64,000 bases of DNA from Zygaena filipendulae (taxonomy: Eukaryota; Arthropoda; Insecta; Lepidoptera; Zygaenidae), in assembly GCA_907165275.2 (NCBI GenBank), contig OU015670.1:5731501-5795500 (forward strand), given 5' to 3'. Below the pieces are notes generated by a model. That model worked only from the letters and a program-made list of their open reading frames with translations. It did no database searches and was not told the origin of the DNA. How positions within the stretch are numbered: position 1 is the first letter of the stretch; every line of letters starts with the position of its first letter. The translations under genes were made by a program, and so were the position numbers. This document shows positions 30,301 through 36,683 of this stretch, piece after piece.

Positions 30301-32664
30301 CTGTACATTGAATATTTTTAACAAAAACTGACAGGGGACGATAAACAAAGAGTAACCAAGCACAAAAAAAGGGTTTTTTTAAAATCTTTTCTGTCTGTCT
30401 GTCTGTCTGTTCGGCGATAATCTTCGAATCTACTGAACGGATTGTCATGCGGTTTTCGCAGGTAGATTAAGCTTAGGCTGGAGCTACATATACATATAGC
30501 TATATATAATGAACAGAAAAAATACAAAATATAACAGTTATGTCACCAGATAATCGACCACAGCGTGTATATCTGCTAGCCAAACAAAATCATTAATTTT
30601 TATGTCCATAGAAAGTTTATTGAGTTTAGTGAGATAATATTTTCGGTTAAAACTTTGAGGTCTTTGAGTCGTCAGCATTTTTATTACTGTTTAAGGTTTT
30701 AAAAATTTGTAACTCACACATCAATGCTAAACCATTTTGGTTGAGGTTTGGCATTTACGTATGTGTAAGTATTTATAGGTAAGCGGCATGTGAACATAAT
30801 AAATGATACTTTATCCCCTGTACAAGGTTTCCAAGAGAACCCCGAAGTTCGCCATAAAACGCAGGCGCGAGGTCTTCGCTAATGTGTGTGTTGTTCCGAC
30901 AGATGGCGGAGTACTGCGCCAGTGAGATCGGCCGCGAGCCCTACCTGCCGCGCCCTGAGGAGCTGTGCATCGCGCCCTTCCCGCCGCGTGAGTTGCTCTT
31001 GTTGTTTCAAATTTGAACATTTCTGTCCACCCTGAATTCACGTGTTTAGTATGTACTTAATAAAAATATCATATCTGTCTTAGCACCCTGCTCTCAAGTT
31101 CTGCTTAGTTATTATATTATCTGTGGTTTGGGAATGGTGACAGTCTCTGGTGCGTTTAAGTATACATTACATTCACTCACACATGCACTGCTTGATTTAT
31201 TAGGCCCGTAAACACTATACAAACATCACATAATTTTCTATACTCATAAGATATTTTCATGGAGTGAGCAAAATTTGCTGTTACGTCGTGACAGTTATTC
31301 TTCTGAAACGTGACTAGGCGCGGGGAGGCATGAAGTTCGCGGGGGACGAAGAGTGTCGATCTTTATGTAGCAATGGGGATGTTGACTACTTTTGAAAATC
31401 AAAATTCTAATTAGTCCGTCAGATAGAAAATAAAAAAACAATAGACACGTATTTTTTGCTTTTCAAATAAATTAAAATATGCAAAGTTTAAGCGCATTAA
31501 AGTTTAGGGTGAGGGGGTCGTGACGTCACTAACCGCTAAAACCGCCATACAGTCAGAATAGTGACGTCACGCAAAATTTGAACTCAATATATCGCCGTTA
31601 TTTTTTGATTACGTAAAAAAAGAAAAAATACGTGTCCAATATTTTTTAATAATCTACAAGACGGACTAAAAAAAAAAATTTAGTCAACATGCCCATTACA
31701 TATAGTTATTCGCCCGCGTTAAATTTTGGAGTCGAAAGAAGTCGAACTCGGCGGGAATTTCGGGATAAAAAGTACCCTATGTCCTTCTCTGTACCCTTGG
31801 CAACGTCTGTGCAATATTTCATGATGACCGGTTAAGTATTTGAGTCGTGAAAGCGTAACAAACTCATATTCAAACTTATATATTATTATTATATTCGCCA
31901 CTTATAACAGTAAACCAATAAATAAATATTCTTTGTTGTTGCAGTGTGCTCGGATGCACGCTGGTACCGCGCGGTGATGTGTGAGCAGGTGGCGGGCGCG
32001 GGCGGCGCCACCGCCAGTGTAATGTACGTGGACTTCGGCAACGTGGAGAGCGTGCCCGTCACGGAGCTGCGCAAGATGCTACCCGAGTTCGTGCGTGACC
32101 TGCCCGCGCTCGCCGTCGGCATCGACATATGCGGTGTGTACCAACTACCGACCGACTACCAATACCTATTCTATTTGATAGCACCGGTCTGTTAGTCTAG
32201 AAGGGGTGGTGTGGTCACGAATCGTAAACATGAACATTTGTGTTTAACTGTTTACCAAGAGTACCTACCATTTGTTTGGGTGTACTCTACTATGACTGCC
32301 TAGACATTGGGGTTATAACTTATTATAAACTTTTTCCATCCCAGATGTTCATTGTAGATCTTTAAATAAAATGCTGCATGTCAGGATGAAATTACCTCTA
32401 AAGAATTTAAACTGAATGATGATTGTATGAACCTCATTGGGCGAAGAAAGCGATAGTATCAAAATTATAAATTTATTATATTGGTGTGGTTCGCTCGCAG
32501 ACTTTCCCAAGCCGCCGACGGAGAAGCAGCTGGAGCGCGCGCTGCTGCACATGCGCGTGGACGAGGACGGGCGCGGCGTGCTCACTGTGGAGCGCTGTGA
32601 GCCCGACCCCAGCGGCGTGTACCAGGTGCGCGCGCCGCAGCTGTTGCGCGCCATGGCCGACTAG
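3354..32664 (+). CDS. vret: Vreteno-like RRM-MYND-Tudor piRNA-pathway protein, 24 coding exons
   Basis: Coding exons: 3354-3460, 3605-3772, 5207-5279, 5418-5530, 9818-9881, 10072-10203, 10930-10997, 11194-11245, 19088-19233, 19497-19547, 23166-23310, 23756-23861, 23953-24220, 24413-24601, 24986-25190, 25789-25993, 26620-26862, 27378-27512, 27705-27880, 28494-28641, 29149-29312, 30903-30987, 31945-32133, 32501-32664. They total 3,396 nt (1,131 aa) with every junction GT-AG and in phase; the weakest donor is GCT|gtgtgt at 10204. Domains: RRM (about 41-116), charged helix/coiled coil (176-219), MYND finger (266-306), Pro/Ala-rich linker (325-497), Tudor modules near 498-670, 735-882 and 1000-1131. 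RRM + MYND + Tudor in this order is the signature of Vreteno, known in Drosophila as a nuage protein needed for piRNA biogenesis and in Bombyx as a partner of the Ago3 machinery. Three Tudor modules is one more than I recall for the fly protein. TDRD1-type proteins share MYND-Tudor but lack the RRM. The ATG at 3354 is followed by a second ATG. Confidence 0.8.
3884..4470 (+). repeat. Cluster of lepidopteran 'gggataaaaagtaccctat' repeats in vreteno intron 2
   Basis: At least three partial units occur in a row (starting near 3884, 4150 and 4320), each containing 'gggataaaaagta' and the 'cagtagatccagagattacc' block. They end in the target-like tail 'tagtatagatattagtatag'. The units differ by indels, so this looks like nested or tandem insertion of related copies. 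Confidence 0.65.
4493..4955 (+). repeat. Composite repeat: short unit followed by a 345-bp unit shared with 42340-42710
   Basis: The first part is another 'tagctgtgccctacggtttc' unit. From 4606 ('ttcatccaaatccgttcagc') to about 4950 the sequence is nearly identical to 42340-42710, including 'gataagagctcga', 'cagacagacagacaaaaaat' and 'ggcatcagtatcgatcacc'. The high similarity suggests a recent spread. No protein is encoded. Confidence 0.65.
5590..6022 (+). mobile_element. Probable LINE 3' end with (AAAAT)n tail in vreteno intron 4
   Basis: This intron segment is unlike its AT-rich surroundings up to about 5830 and then runs into 'taccctacatcgtataaaat' plus a short (aaaat) repeat at 6004-6021. 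That is the usual structure of an insect non-LTR 3' terminus. The 91-codon open frame at 5494-5769 starts inside the real exon 4 and runs into the element, so it is not a separate gene. Confidence 0.4.
6429..6740. mobile_element. MITE-like element, family also at 52610-53082
   Basis: It starts with 'gggcatgttccgttattgcg' and shares 'gacgtcataatcgtc', 'ccatttttgtactg', 'cagtggtttgatcac' and 'actagactgc' with the copy at 52610-53082. That copy ends in the inverted form 'acggaacataccc'. The right end of the present copy is missing or degraded. Confidence 0.55.
6925..7885. mobile_element. Inverted-terminus repeat of the 'accgacttcc...ggaagtc' type, with a nested insertion
   Basis: The left end 'ttaaaaccgacttccgaaaa' and right end 'cctttttggaagtcagtt' are inverted relatives. 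The body matches 20751-21745 block by block ('caatagcctaatgtcaactg', 'gaacccgtgaaatac', 'aaatcggtccaaccgtc'). Relative to that copy, about 290 bases near 7211-7500 are inserted. They include 'cggcggtaatcacttaccat' and a poly(A)-like run, which look like the 3' tail of another lepidopteran retroelement. Confidence 0.65.
9200..9245. repeat. Perfect 19-bp hairpin, 8-nt loop, in vreteno intron 4
   Basis: Arm 9200-9218 ('ggacttagactacctgaat') is exactly complementary to 9227-9245, with loop 'aaaattgc'. The stem has no mismatch or bulge. It may be the fused ends of a small transposon; a perfect short stem is not typical of a miRNA precursor. Confidence 0.75.
9882..10071 (+). promoter_or_regulatory. 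NAGNAG tandem 3' splice site before vreteno exon 6
   Basis: The intron ends 'acattcagcag|GGTCTCGAT'. Acceptor use at 10068 or at 10071 keeps phase 0 and adds or omits one glutamine codon. The features list uses the downstream site. The intron is about 187-190 nt. Confidence 0.6.
10400..10745 (-). repeat. Repeat copy in vreteno intron 6
   Basis: Read on the minus strand it begins 'actagctgctccccgcagtt' and carries the same downstream blocks as other copies, ending among 'gacagacggaca'-like sequence near 10330-10350. It lies wholly in the intron 10204-10929. Confidence 0.5.
11246..13556. other. Upstream part of vreteno intron 8
   Basis: Between exon 8 and the DUF4780 exon I find no convincing coding exon. 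There is a (TG)n-rich patch at 11305-11325, the inverted-repeat element at 12391-13099, and a short ATG frame at 13424-13567. The last runs past the 13556 acceptor in a different frame, so it cannot supply a start to the DUF4780 exon without an improbably short intron. No in-phase local exon with a start codon was seen. Confidence 0.5.
12391..13099. mobile_element. 709-bp inverted-repeat DNA element
   Basis: Its left end 'gtgcttgttcac' is the exact inverse of the right end 'gtgaacaagcac'. Both ends continue with GC-rich related sequence ('gcgggcgcgg' on the left, 'ccgcgcccgc' on the right). The centre is AT-rich with a (TATC)n run near 12976-12990. It codes for nothing recognisable. It sits 457 bp upstream of the DUF4780 exon. 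Confidence 0.55.
13557..16985 (+). CDS. DUF4780-like repeat protein: probable alternative terminal exon of vreteno
   Basis: One open exon of 1,142 codons starts after a good acceptor (tttgtctgcag, with 'tactaga' as branch site) and ends at TGA 16983-16985; a poly(A) signal follows at 17558. It encodes three full repeats (near 13992-14560, 15140-15690, 15865-16400) plus a C-terminal half repeat (16720-16985). Each shows a GYP/NYP motif with K..., a charged helix, 'Y/FLxxGxxxxxCxDxxxxxW/Yxxxx(L/C)P', a 'L/I-P' strand, 'NPxLxTExW' and a final '(D)xxSxxxI..xxF' block. This matches my memory of Pfam DUF4780, an uncharacterised arthropod domain. The first in-frame ATG is at 14058, inside repeat 1, so a start must come from an upstream exon. 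The exon opens in phase 0, as vreteno exon 8 closes. The fused product would be about 1,401 aa (RRM + DUF4780). An independent nested gene with an unseen first exon is the alternative. Confidence 0.7.
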   Translation, partial: NVRDPVYPCKAKIKCSWVQPSSEEGSSTPSTCVLCSEDSRKIVKPRIDKTEPTDASKKDYSIKFTNSKTTEVTSRKSVASKINRLTEATSRKSDVTSKKLDIANNFFLLRNKSEITCDLKYSDFYSENDDEADETNRLIQLRNSDYLDIVEDALKVVLALAGYPKSKMRLRQMELFQRCLNEVIDMQLKAGLLKKVPSFLDYYLNRGAIVCVCKDFNTRDWMVRVCPGLQERMATNLILFKAKIKRLCLAVFKIPQSCWPATAQDAFKLLQYFNPTLKTEKWKIYAQKSIDDVECTSFLIDRVSGEIIRGPTFKNVIDYNHMEFELTGYTEIYYESLLSDLDEDICSVVSRVKLLEEIRSADATPRNISEVSFKKPASEIVQEKTPTPLIEADDNDRVESELETILAKTKHDTVSVKSDTCYESEAIDVKKELVSMSPEDVLKKLKDVRYVSEKNDAIVWSDETRLQYSDREEKTNTCEIVNITSTSVIAVSDKTESVIESNENLVSVRDSNVNIDSNRGIAYHRRTNYLHVENELKIAITLDGYPQNKLEGTHIRRLKHLFKEYVHKDMKMQRFANLIIPKFQDIYLSNGAVIYICDSLETKEYLTEVLPKFINSTGLKLTFRDIKNLVRYTRVVMRLPKEQAHIESMVILLNLQEKYPGLKPECWKYYSDVAGKQKRQFGVDPVSLKIIKSPDFEPTYEGESLSFRIIDRQKRDVSVEEQNKFDDATTNINEETKKIREIVQRHMYAPIDPEVLNVPLNKIRTEHYSDLITDDLKLYVGPSNYPESRIDEIQFRIIKMTFEVIICEAVEAEEMAIRNIPKYHDMYLFDGVIFVICQDMLARTWIENILPKVDAKLQTNLKATEYRGAVGIVSMCLKTDKNTEELIDILQKQNPRLRTKFWRKISTVRTKTKLDVVLQIDKLSALVITGADFNKYIGDSVVHFKLGHLQLLLKPKNSLEELRKAAAIRLAQKMSEIMTKKVRNKSNNNQQVKTDSDKTQPSSVGMEGAIKDNEYDKNTCESSFENKRSDLDPIIIEPESPISVDKEPIIPVENKNQETYCKMILKIPSQVLPEDKEDLNIIFDLLEDKNPGLNTELWEVSTESTYPSNGRFNLLVDKQSASVIQNRSFDSSIGGEKLKFYF
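17558..17563 (+). terminator. Poly(A) signal for the DUF4780 terminal exon
   Basis: AATAAA lies 573 bp after the stop codon and is followed by a T/GT-rich stretch ('tctttggtggttggttttct'), the usual downstream element. It lies deep inside vreteno intron 8, so its use would end the transcript before the MYND exon. Confidence 0.65.
17570..19087. other. Downstream part of vreteno intron 8
   Basis: It holds no gene. From about 18165 to 18490 there is an old repeat block containing 'catgcgggtaaaaccgtggg' on the minus orientation of the common short repeat and a GC-richer patch (18290-18410, 'ggccggcgggcagtcatgag'). The rest is AT-rich and unremarkable up to the branch and acceptor before 19088. 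Confidence 0.5.
19088..19233 (+). other. vret: MYND zinc finger exon of Vreteno
   Basis: The exon encodes the pattern C-x2-C-x7-C-x2-C-x4-YCSxxC-x3-C(Q)xxDWxxH-x3-C, with the YCSPQCQRRDW core typical of MYND fingers. All zinc-binding Cys and His positions are present. In piRNA-pathway Tudor proteins this finger mediates protein-protein contact. The exon is very GC-rich, with many CGC/GCG codons, unlike exons 1-8. The donor is followed by a (TG)n run at 19240-19270. Confidence 0.85.
19631..19827. mobile_element. PIF/Harbinger-type MITE with perfect 81-bp inverted repeats
   Basis: Arm 19631-19711 is the exact reverse complement of 19747-19827, leaving a 35-bp loop. The ends begin 'gggcgggcgcccacgagcaa'. 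The element is flanked on both sides by TAA (19628-19630 and 19828-19830), a 3-bp target duplication as expected for PIF/Harbinger. Perfect arms point to recent insertion. It lies in vreteno intron 10. Confidence 0.8.
20751..21150. repeat. Foldback palindrome with ~138-157 bp arms
   Basis: Arm 20751-20888 ('aaaaattaaaaccgacttcc' to 'ctaccactgatcggt') is almost exactly the reverse complement of 21012-21150. Pairing continues with three mismatches to about 20908 and 20993. The loop of roughly 85-120 bp holds 'gagctggtggagggagtcga'. A transcript through this intron would form a long double-stranded RNA. Confidence 0.75.
20751..21745. mobile_element. 'accgacttcc' element with a large foldback at its left end
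   Basis: The right-hand 600 bp match 6990-7880 closely and end in 'cctcctttttggaagtcggt'. The left 400 bp form a near-perfect foldback described separately. It lies in vreteno intron 10. The small open frames at 20864, 21279, 21370 and 21415 fall inside the repeat and are not credible genes. Confidence 0.7.
21960..22480. repeat. GC-mixed repeat block with 'gttctgtggcttgg' at both ends
   Basis: The phrase 'gttctgtggcttggt' occurs near 22119 and again near 22418 in the same orientation, and a third relative 'gttccgtggctcag' is at 22170. A perfect palindrome 'actctgacagctgtcagagt' sits at 22142-22161. I cannot assign a family. Open frames here on both strands are low-complexity artefacts. Confidence 0.35.
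22685..23040 (+). repeat. Repeat copy in vreteno intron 10
   Basis: It carries 'gtgattgagaaacaaacatc', 'atctcgagttccagatggaa' (also at 4055-4075) and 'cagacagacagacaaaaatt', then ends in 'ttattatgtgtatatagatg'. It is a truncated member of the same composite family as 3884-4950. Confidence 0.5.
24413..25993 (+). other. vret: Tudor module 1 of Vreteno, degenerate aromatic cage
   Basis: Exons 14-16 encode an extended Tudor fold. Flanking strands come from 'YLVGTLSVGESFLLSVD' and 'VGDSLQCTMVRADDAG', with the core in exon 15 ('GDSFSLRTASDGAWYRARCV' then 'AALLDSGRVVPI'). The core W-Y-R-A is kept. However the strand that normally reads Y-x-D-(Y/F)-G-N reads LLDSGR, so two aromatic cage residues and the N are gone. 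I infer it does not bind symmetric dimethylarginine and acts as a scaffold. Exon 16 ends in a Thr-Pro/Ala-Pro repeat. Confidence 0.7.
24637..24865. mobile_element. MITE with 'gggcccttattc' inverted ends
   Basis: It opens 'gggcccttattcgctatta' and closes 'tccatagtgaaaaaaaaacc', inverted relatives of each other. The body ('tatgccataagacacgttg', 'cttaacgcggcgtgttatg') matches 36155-36351 and, more loosely, 59436-59650. It lies in vreteno intron 14, about 35 bp after the donor. The 26334-26515 segment of intron 16 is another damaged member ('tgggccctttttcttacca'). Confidence 0.65.
25994..26622 (+). promoter_or_regulatory. Intron 16 with a second NAGNAG acceptor
   Basis: The intron ends 'ttgcagcag|TGAGTG'. 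Splicing after 26619 or after 26622 changes the protein by one alanine without shifting the frame. The feature list uses 26620 as exon start. The remainder is a MITE fragment (26334-26515) and AT-rich DNA. Confidence 0.55.
26894..27085 (+). repeat. Repeat copy in vreteno intron 17
   Basis: It begins 'ctagctgtcccctgcggttt', contains 'gggataaaaaatactaaagt' and 'tagtagatccagagattacc', and ends 'ataatattagtatagagaag'. This is a short member of the common family. Confidence 0.7.
27378..27880 (+). other. vret: Tudor module 2 of Vreteno, intact cage
   Basis: Exons 18-19 encode the core 'GQVVIGKFSDGLLYRALC' followed by 'YLLEYIEYGNVEVTPLERI'. The Y-I-E-Y-G-N strand preserves the aromatic pair and the Asn that define a dimethylarginine-binding Tudor cage, with E in place of the usual D. 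The split in the middle of the YGN codon (exon 18 ends in G, phase 1) is a typical Tudor intron position and recurs in module 3. A following 'YPCPVHLQLS' strand supports an extended Tudor. Confidence 0.75.
28038..28199. repeat. 81-bp tandem duplication in vreteno intron 19
   Basis: Unit 28038-28118 is followed directly by 28119-28199 with one difference (agagagc versus aaagagc). The unit starts 'tttcagcagtttcctatctc' and ends 'ttataccagcccag'. Near-identity implies a very recent duplication. Confidence 0.85.
28853..28985 (+). repeat. Repeat copy in vreteno intron 20
   Basis: It reads 'tactagctgactcccgcggt' then 'ttcacccgcggtaatatcgg' and 'gataaaaagtaccctatgtc', and stops near the 'ttagtataagtt' tail. 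Just upstream at 28728-28840 is a separate short stretch ('gtttttcaacgtgtgggtcg') typical of another insect repeat. Confidence 0.65.
29380..29505 (-). repeat. Repeat copy in vreteno intron 21
   Basis: On the plus strand the blocks appear reversed: 'cacgttgtcaggggtacaga', 'gggtactttttatcccggga', 'ttcccgcgggaacttc'. It is interrupted at 29505, where unrelated sequence (the LINE-like tail block) begins; the 'aaaacttcaaaattaatccg' at 30276 looks like the continuation of the same copy after that insertion. Confidence 0.65.
29515..30272 (+). mobile_element. LINE 3'-end-like insertion with (AAAT)n tail and CA-rich tract
   Basis: This block splits a common repeat: 'aacttcaaaattacc' before and 'aacttcaaaattaatccg' after. 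It ends in 'caaataaataaataaataaa' at 30253-30272, the usual tail of a non-LTR insertion. It includes a remarkable C/A-rich run (29860-29945) of imperfect 'cacacacccac' units. No reverse transcriptase remains, so this is a 3' untranslated piece. Confidence 0.5.
31374..31695. mobile_element. 322-bp MITE in vreteno intron 22
   Basis: The left end 'tggggatgttgactac' pairs with the right end 'tagtcaacatgccca'. Inner blocks also pair ('tagtccgtc' with 'gacggacta', and 'acacgtattttttg' with 'aaaaaatacgtgt'). Two copies of 'gtgacgtcac'-like sequence sit in the middle. Confidence 0.6.
31705..31895 (+). repeat. Repeat copy just upstream of vreteno exon 23
   Basis: It includes 'ttcgcccgcgttaaattttg', 'gggataaaaagtaccctatg' and 'tccttctctgtacccttggc', followed by the 'attattattatattcg' tail, and ends about 50 bp before the exon 23 acceptor at 31944. 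Confidence 0.65.
31945..32664 (+). other. vret: Tudor module 3 and C-terminus of Vreteno
   Basis: Exon 23 encodes 'CSDARWYRAVMCEQV' and 'ASVMYVDFGNVESVPVTEL', with a complete cage (W-Y and Y-V-D-F-G-N). Exon 24 supplies the last strands ('GRGVLTVERCEPDPSGVYQV') and ends 'LLRAMAD' at TAG 32662-32664. Together with module 2 this gives two modules able to bind dimethylated Piwi/Ago3 tails. Confidence 0.8.
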
Positions 32665-32699
32665 CGCGCACCCGGAGCATTCAGCGTCTGCCGGGTGGG

Positions 32700-32820
32700 G
32701 GGTGATGCAGCGTCTAGTAGGAGAGTGATATAGTGCCCAGTGGAAGAGTGATTCAGTGCCCAGTCGAAGAGTGATTCAGTGCCCAGTGGAAGTGTGATTC
32801 AGTGCCCAGTGGGGAACTAA
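32700..32820 (+). repeat. Short tandem repeats in the vreteno 3' UTR
   Basis: A roughly 27-29 bp unit built on 'gaagagtgattcagtgccca' is repeated about four times (from 'gagagtgatatagtgcccag' near 32721 to about 32813). It lies directly after the stop codon. Its effect, if any, on the mRNA is unknown. Confidence 0.75.
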
Positions 32821-32938
32821 TGTAGAGCTACATGCGGGAGTGACAGTGCCCTGTTGGTTGCATTGTGCATGAGGGGATGATGTTATAGTGTGAGCTACAA
32901 AGGTCCCATATTAAATGTATTTCTTAAGTTATTTGGTA

Positions 32939-32944
32939 AATAAA
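32939..32944 (+). terminator. Poly(A) signal of full-length vreteno
   Basis: AATAAA 275 bp after the stop codon ('ttatttggtaaataaaataa'), followed by a T-rich stretch, is the first consensus signal downstream of the last exon. Confidence 0.7.
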
Positions 32945-32999
32945 ATAATTGAATTATTGCATTTTCCCCAGAATGTTTCTCTAATGATACAAATTATAA

Positions 33000-35900
33000 C
33001 CAAATATGTTATGATTTATTCTGAATTTTAATCCTTTGGTCTTATTAGTAACTGTTATGGAACTATGGACAGCAACACTACAGTAGGAAATATGGATTGT
33101 TAGAATTTGGTTTTAAATTCACTGCATTCACTCGGAAATCCTTGATCTTCACTATACATATAAACAATAATAAAAAATGTTTAAGTGTCGTGGAACACTT
33201 GGTTAGAAAGAAGTTTTTTTTCATATCAAACTGAGTCTGTTATATGTCTTTTATGCCTTAAAAAGGAGGCAAAAATACAAAAAAACTCATTTCGAAAAAA
33301 TGTCAGTTGCATTGTTTTTCCGCAGAGCAGTCGTTTGACGCCATGACGGAAAATTAATTTTTGCTTCCATTCGTACCATGCGATAAAGAACTTCGTTCTA
33401 ATTATTGTAATAGGTATAATTAATATTGTGTGATGTTATTTGGTATTATTATTATTTTTATTTCAACTTTCAGAAAAGTGTTCTGGGAAAATGTAAATTT
33501 AGGTCAACAAGTGTTGAATTTACAACACTACAAAAATTAGTTTTTTGTGCCTCAGGATGCTATTTTGGAATCACTTGCTATGCTCCTGATTCAATTATCC
33601 TGATTCAGTTATCATTCTGTTGTTTGTGATCTTATCTCAACACAAAAAAAATAACAACTTTGTTGTTTTACAAATAACTACCTACTTACTATTTGTATTG
33701 CTTTTCTTTCAGCAGGTTGAAAGTATTTAGATTCTTATCTTCAGGAAGGAGAAGCTGCCCTCAATCACTAGCTGCAAAATATAAATAATATTTATTTTAT
33801 TTCCTTGACATGATTGTCAATATTTGTTCACCTTACTTAGGTTTCTACTTATTCCAGGTCTCATTCCATTACGAGTTTTACTTTGCAAGAGAAAGACTTG
33901 GTTTAGGCACTTCAACGTGTTTTGTTTATTAGGAAACCCAGTGACCCATTGTTTTGTTTTTCACTACATCATTATATTATACACTAAATGAAACTGAAAT
34001 GAATGAATTTCGGTGAAGATCGGAATTTTCGCTAAAGTGACAAGAAACTTTTTCGCGCTCTGTGATCTGAACGATCAAGTTCGCTAGCGACACACCACAC
34101 TAGCGACTGGCGGAGTCTCTACTAGTGGTGGATTTATAGAAACTCCCAAAGATGTAGTCACAAATTGGCTGAATGCTTATGGTTAAGCTGGTGTGCCATT
34201 GCCCGTTACGTCACAAAATGGGTCAGCACTTGGCTCAGTTTTAAGGCCCGTACGAACGATCGATCGAGCGGTTCCTATGATATGCTTCTTTGCATTCTTG
34301 ATTTTCCCTTTTCATTTCCTGTATGTCGACATGCAGCTGTATACTTTCTTTAATTCCATAATGCAACTGGTGCATTTGTTAAATTCTTTTTTATCCGTAA
34401 CCATGCATCATCGACATTATTTTTATGTTGATGCAACAAGCTATTCAAATAATTTTATTTCCATATTTCAAATATCATTAGTTATGCTGGCCTGACAATC
34501 TGGCTGAAGTTTTTGAAAAAAATTACTGGGGTGCTGAGTTAGCATGCAGTTCTACCTCTGCACCATTGAAGAGTCACTGCACGACCAATGCGCTAAGAAT
34601 ATTGTTAGCGCTGCATCGAAGGTTACTGCTGCAGCGAGAGACTCCGCCCTCTGATGGTATAAATCTTATGTTTGCGTCTGCGCGAACATTGTCGACACGC
34701 TGCAAAACAGCCACGACCCCAGCAATAATACTGGACGCGTTCTATTCGTGCGCATAAAGCGATTTTACATATTCGTAAAGATTTAGCTTGCAAGCCCGTT
34801 CGATGGATCCCATCTGGATGGGACGAACGACGGCAGACTACCACAGCGCAACAGGTGTGACCATCCCATGTGATCCTGCCCTGGCAGAAAATGGATCGTT
34901 ATGTAGTGCACACTGACCATTTTAAGGACATGGTGTGTCGTAACCAAATACCTATGTTGAAGCGTAAATTGACCGAAACTTCGCAGATGTGTCGCTAATT
35001 TGTTCTTAATATGTATATTTTTCCGTTTATAAAATTGATAAGTGTATTAGCTAGGTTGGTTAAAACCTGTCTCTCAAGCTTTAGACGGTTCCATATTTTT
35101 TGGAAACAAACTGTCACTGTGAAAACAGTTTCGTTGCAAGAATTTCAATGCAATATAATTCCATGGCAGGTATGGCCAATTCCAAGGTAAAATCTTAAAT
35201 TTCACTACGTCGTTGCACGACCACTTTTCAAAAGTTTTTGCATAATTTAAAAATAGTGTTGCCGAACTGATGAAATGGTTGCTAAATTTTGACTTTAGGT
35301 AGGGTGTAGAGCACCCTGAATTTCTTGGTTCGGTTAGGTTTGTACTGGTGGCGTCAAAGGCGAAATATGGGTTCTATGATGAAAATTGACCATTTATTTG
35401 CATTTGGCGCGATTTGCGACCTGGTGAGCAGTATAAACCAAACTGAACCCAGAATGATGCTTTAGTAGTTATATATCAGTTCATGATGTGGCCGACCATT
35501 TCATGAAAAGCAACCATTCGATTTTATGTTGATAAATTTTTAGATGTTGCCACGACATATAGGCACTAGGCAGTGTAGCCTGTTATCTTTGTTTAATAAA
35601 ATTAGATTGATCTAAATAAAACCCCTTATAATGAAGTTTCGTCCCCTTTCTGCTCTGAAAAAGAGTTTTAGCTTTCCACTCCCAAAGCTTTGAGGGCTTT
35701 GATTGACAGTTTAGTACTTAGTTCCTCTACCGTTTAGGGTTATATTAGGATTCCCCACATCCCCCCGAGTGCTTTAAGATTTGCGTGGGTGAAATATAGT
35801 ACATAGGTGGATTTCGCAGGCTTTCTTCGCCCCTTTATTATGGAGCATTTTTACATTCCCGAAACGTTTCTGGTTTCGTCTTTTGCCGTATAGAAGGCAA

Positions 35901-36590
35901 TATAATTTTTCACGGAGAATTATGCCTTTCATTGAATTTTTTCTAGTTTCATAGAATTTTTTAGAATTGATTCTTCCTATTAAAATTTTTACTAAACGGA
36001 TAACGATAATATTATGTTAACGGATAACTTTTAAATTGTTTACTGTAACTATTGTTAACTGATTACCACCGATTCTTAGTGTAACCAACCGACTGGTGAG
36101 GATTATTACCCAAATAACTAATGCGACGGTCACTCATCAATCTGAACGGCCTGAGGGCTCTTATTCACTATCACCCAAAACCAATCCCAAACGCTCCAGA
36201 CGCCTAAATAATAAATATTAGATATTAATATTCTTTATGCCATAAGACATGTTTTAAATGTATTTTTTTGAAGTGAAACTTCTTTGAGCACAAGGGAAAA
36301 ACATTTTTTTATCTTAACGCGACGTGTTATGGTCATAGTGAATAAGGGCCCAGAGCTGAGTGAGCTCAAGGTTGCGGCGTCACTGGAAGACTTCAAAAAA
36401 TCCGAGTCCGTTTCTGCTGGATAACCGTCTTTAATTTCTTTAGGATTTCATTTTTGATTTAATAAATGAGATCCTATCTATTTCACAATTGACGTTATGT
36501 TCTTTCATATCAAGATTATTTCGTTTCCAAAATAAAACATTTTTTTTTTTCAAATGTAATTACATACGCAGATTTGTGACAGCATTTTAA
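33000..36590. other. Intergenic region without a recognised gene
   Basis: I find no credible coding exon here. Notable pieces are a block at 33250-33345 ('caaaaatacaaaaaaactca', 'aaaaatgtcagttgc') that recurs at 38512-38575, and the MITE at 36155-36351. The open frames at 33426, 34165-34495 and 34566-34844 have no domain-like pattern and overlap each other on both strands. The remainder is AT-rich single-copy-looking DNA. Confidence 0.5.
36155..36351. mobile_element. MITE with 'gggc(c/t)cttattcactat' inverted ends
   Basis: It starts 'gggctcttattcactatcac' and ends 'gtcatagtgaataagggccc'; the ends pair over about 18 bases. The body contains 'tatgccataagacatgtttt' and 'cttaacgcgacgtgttatgg', shared with 24637-24865. 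It is full-length and ends 240 bp downstream of the nearest poly(A) signal of the minus-strand gene. Confidence 0.75.
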
Positions 36591-36592
36591 GG

Positions 36593-36598
36593 TTTATT
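36593..36598 (-). terminator. Poly(A) signal for the 477-aa minus-strand gene
   Basis: TTTATT on the plus strand (AATAAA on minus) lies 86 bp past the stop codon at 36684-36686. It is the nearest consensus signal. Confidence 0.55.
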
Positions 36599-36683
36599 TT
36601 TATTTTATAGACTCGAATTTAGTTTTGTATAAAACAACCCCCAAATATATACTTCCCCATATCTACTTGATTATATGCTCCGG

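Noticed and set aside
33250..33345. Segment resembling 38512-38575
   Set aside because: Two short similar blocks ('caaaaatacaaaaaaac', 'aaaaaatgtcagttgc') are too short and AT-rich to define an element; noted only as a weak dispersed repeat.
34165..34844. Possible small genes between vreteno and the minus-strand gene
   Set aside because: Frames of 60-100 codons overlap on both strands, with no splice continuity, domain or low-entropy signal.
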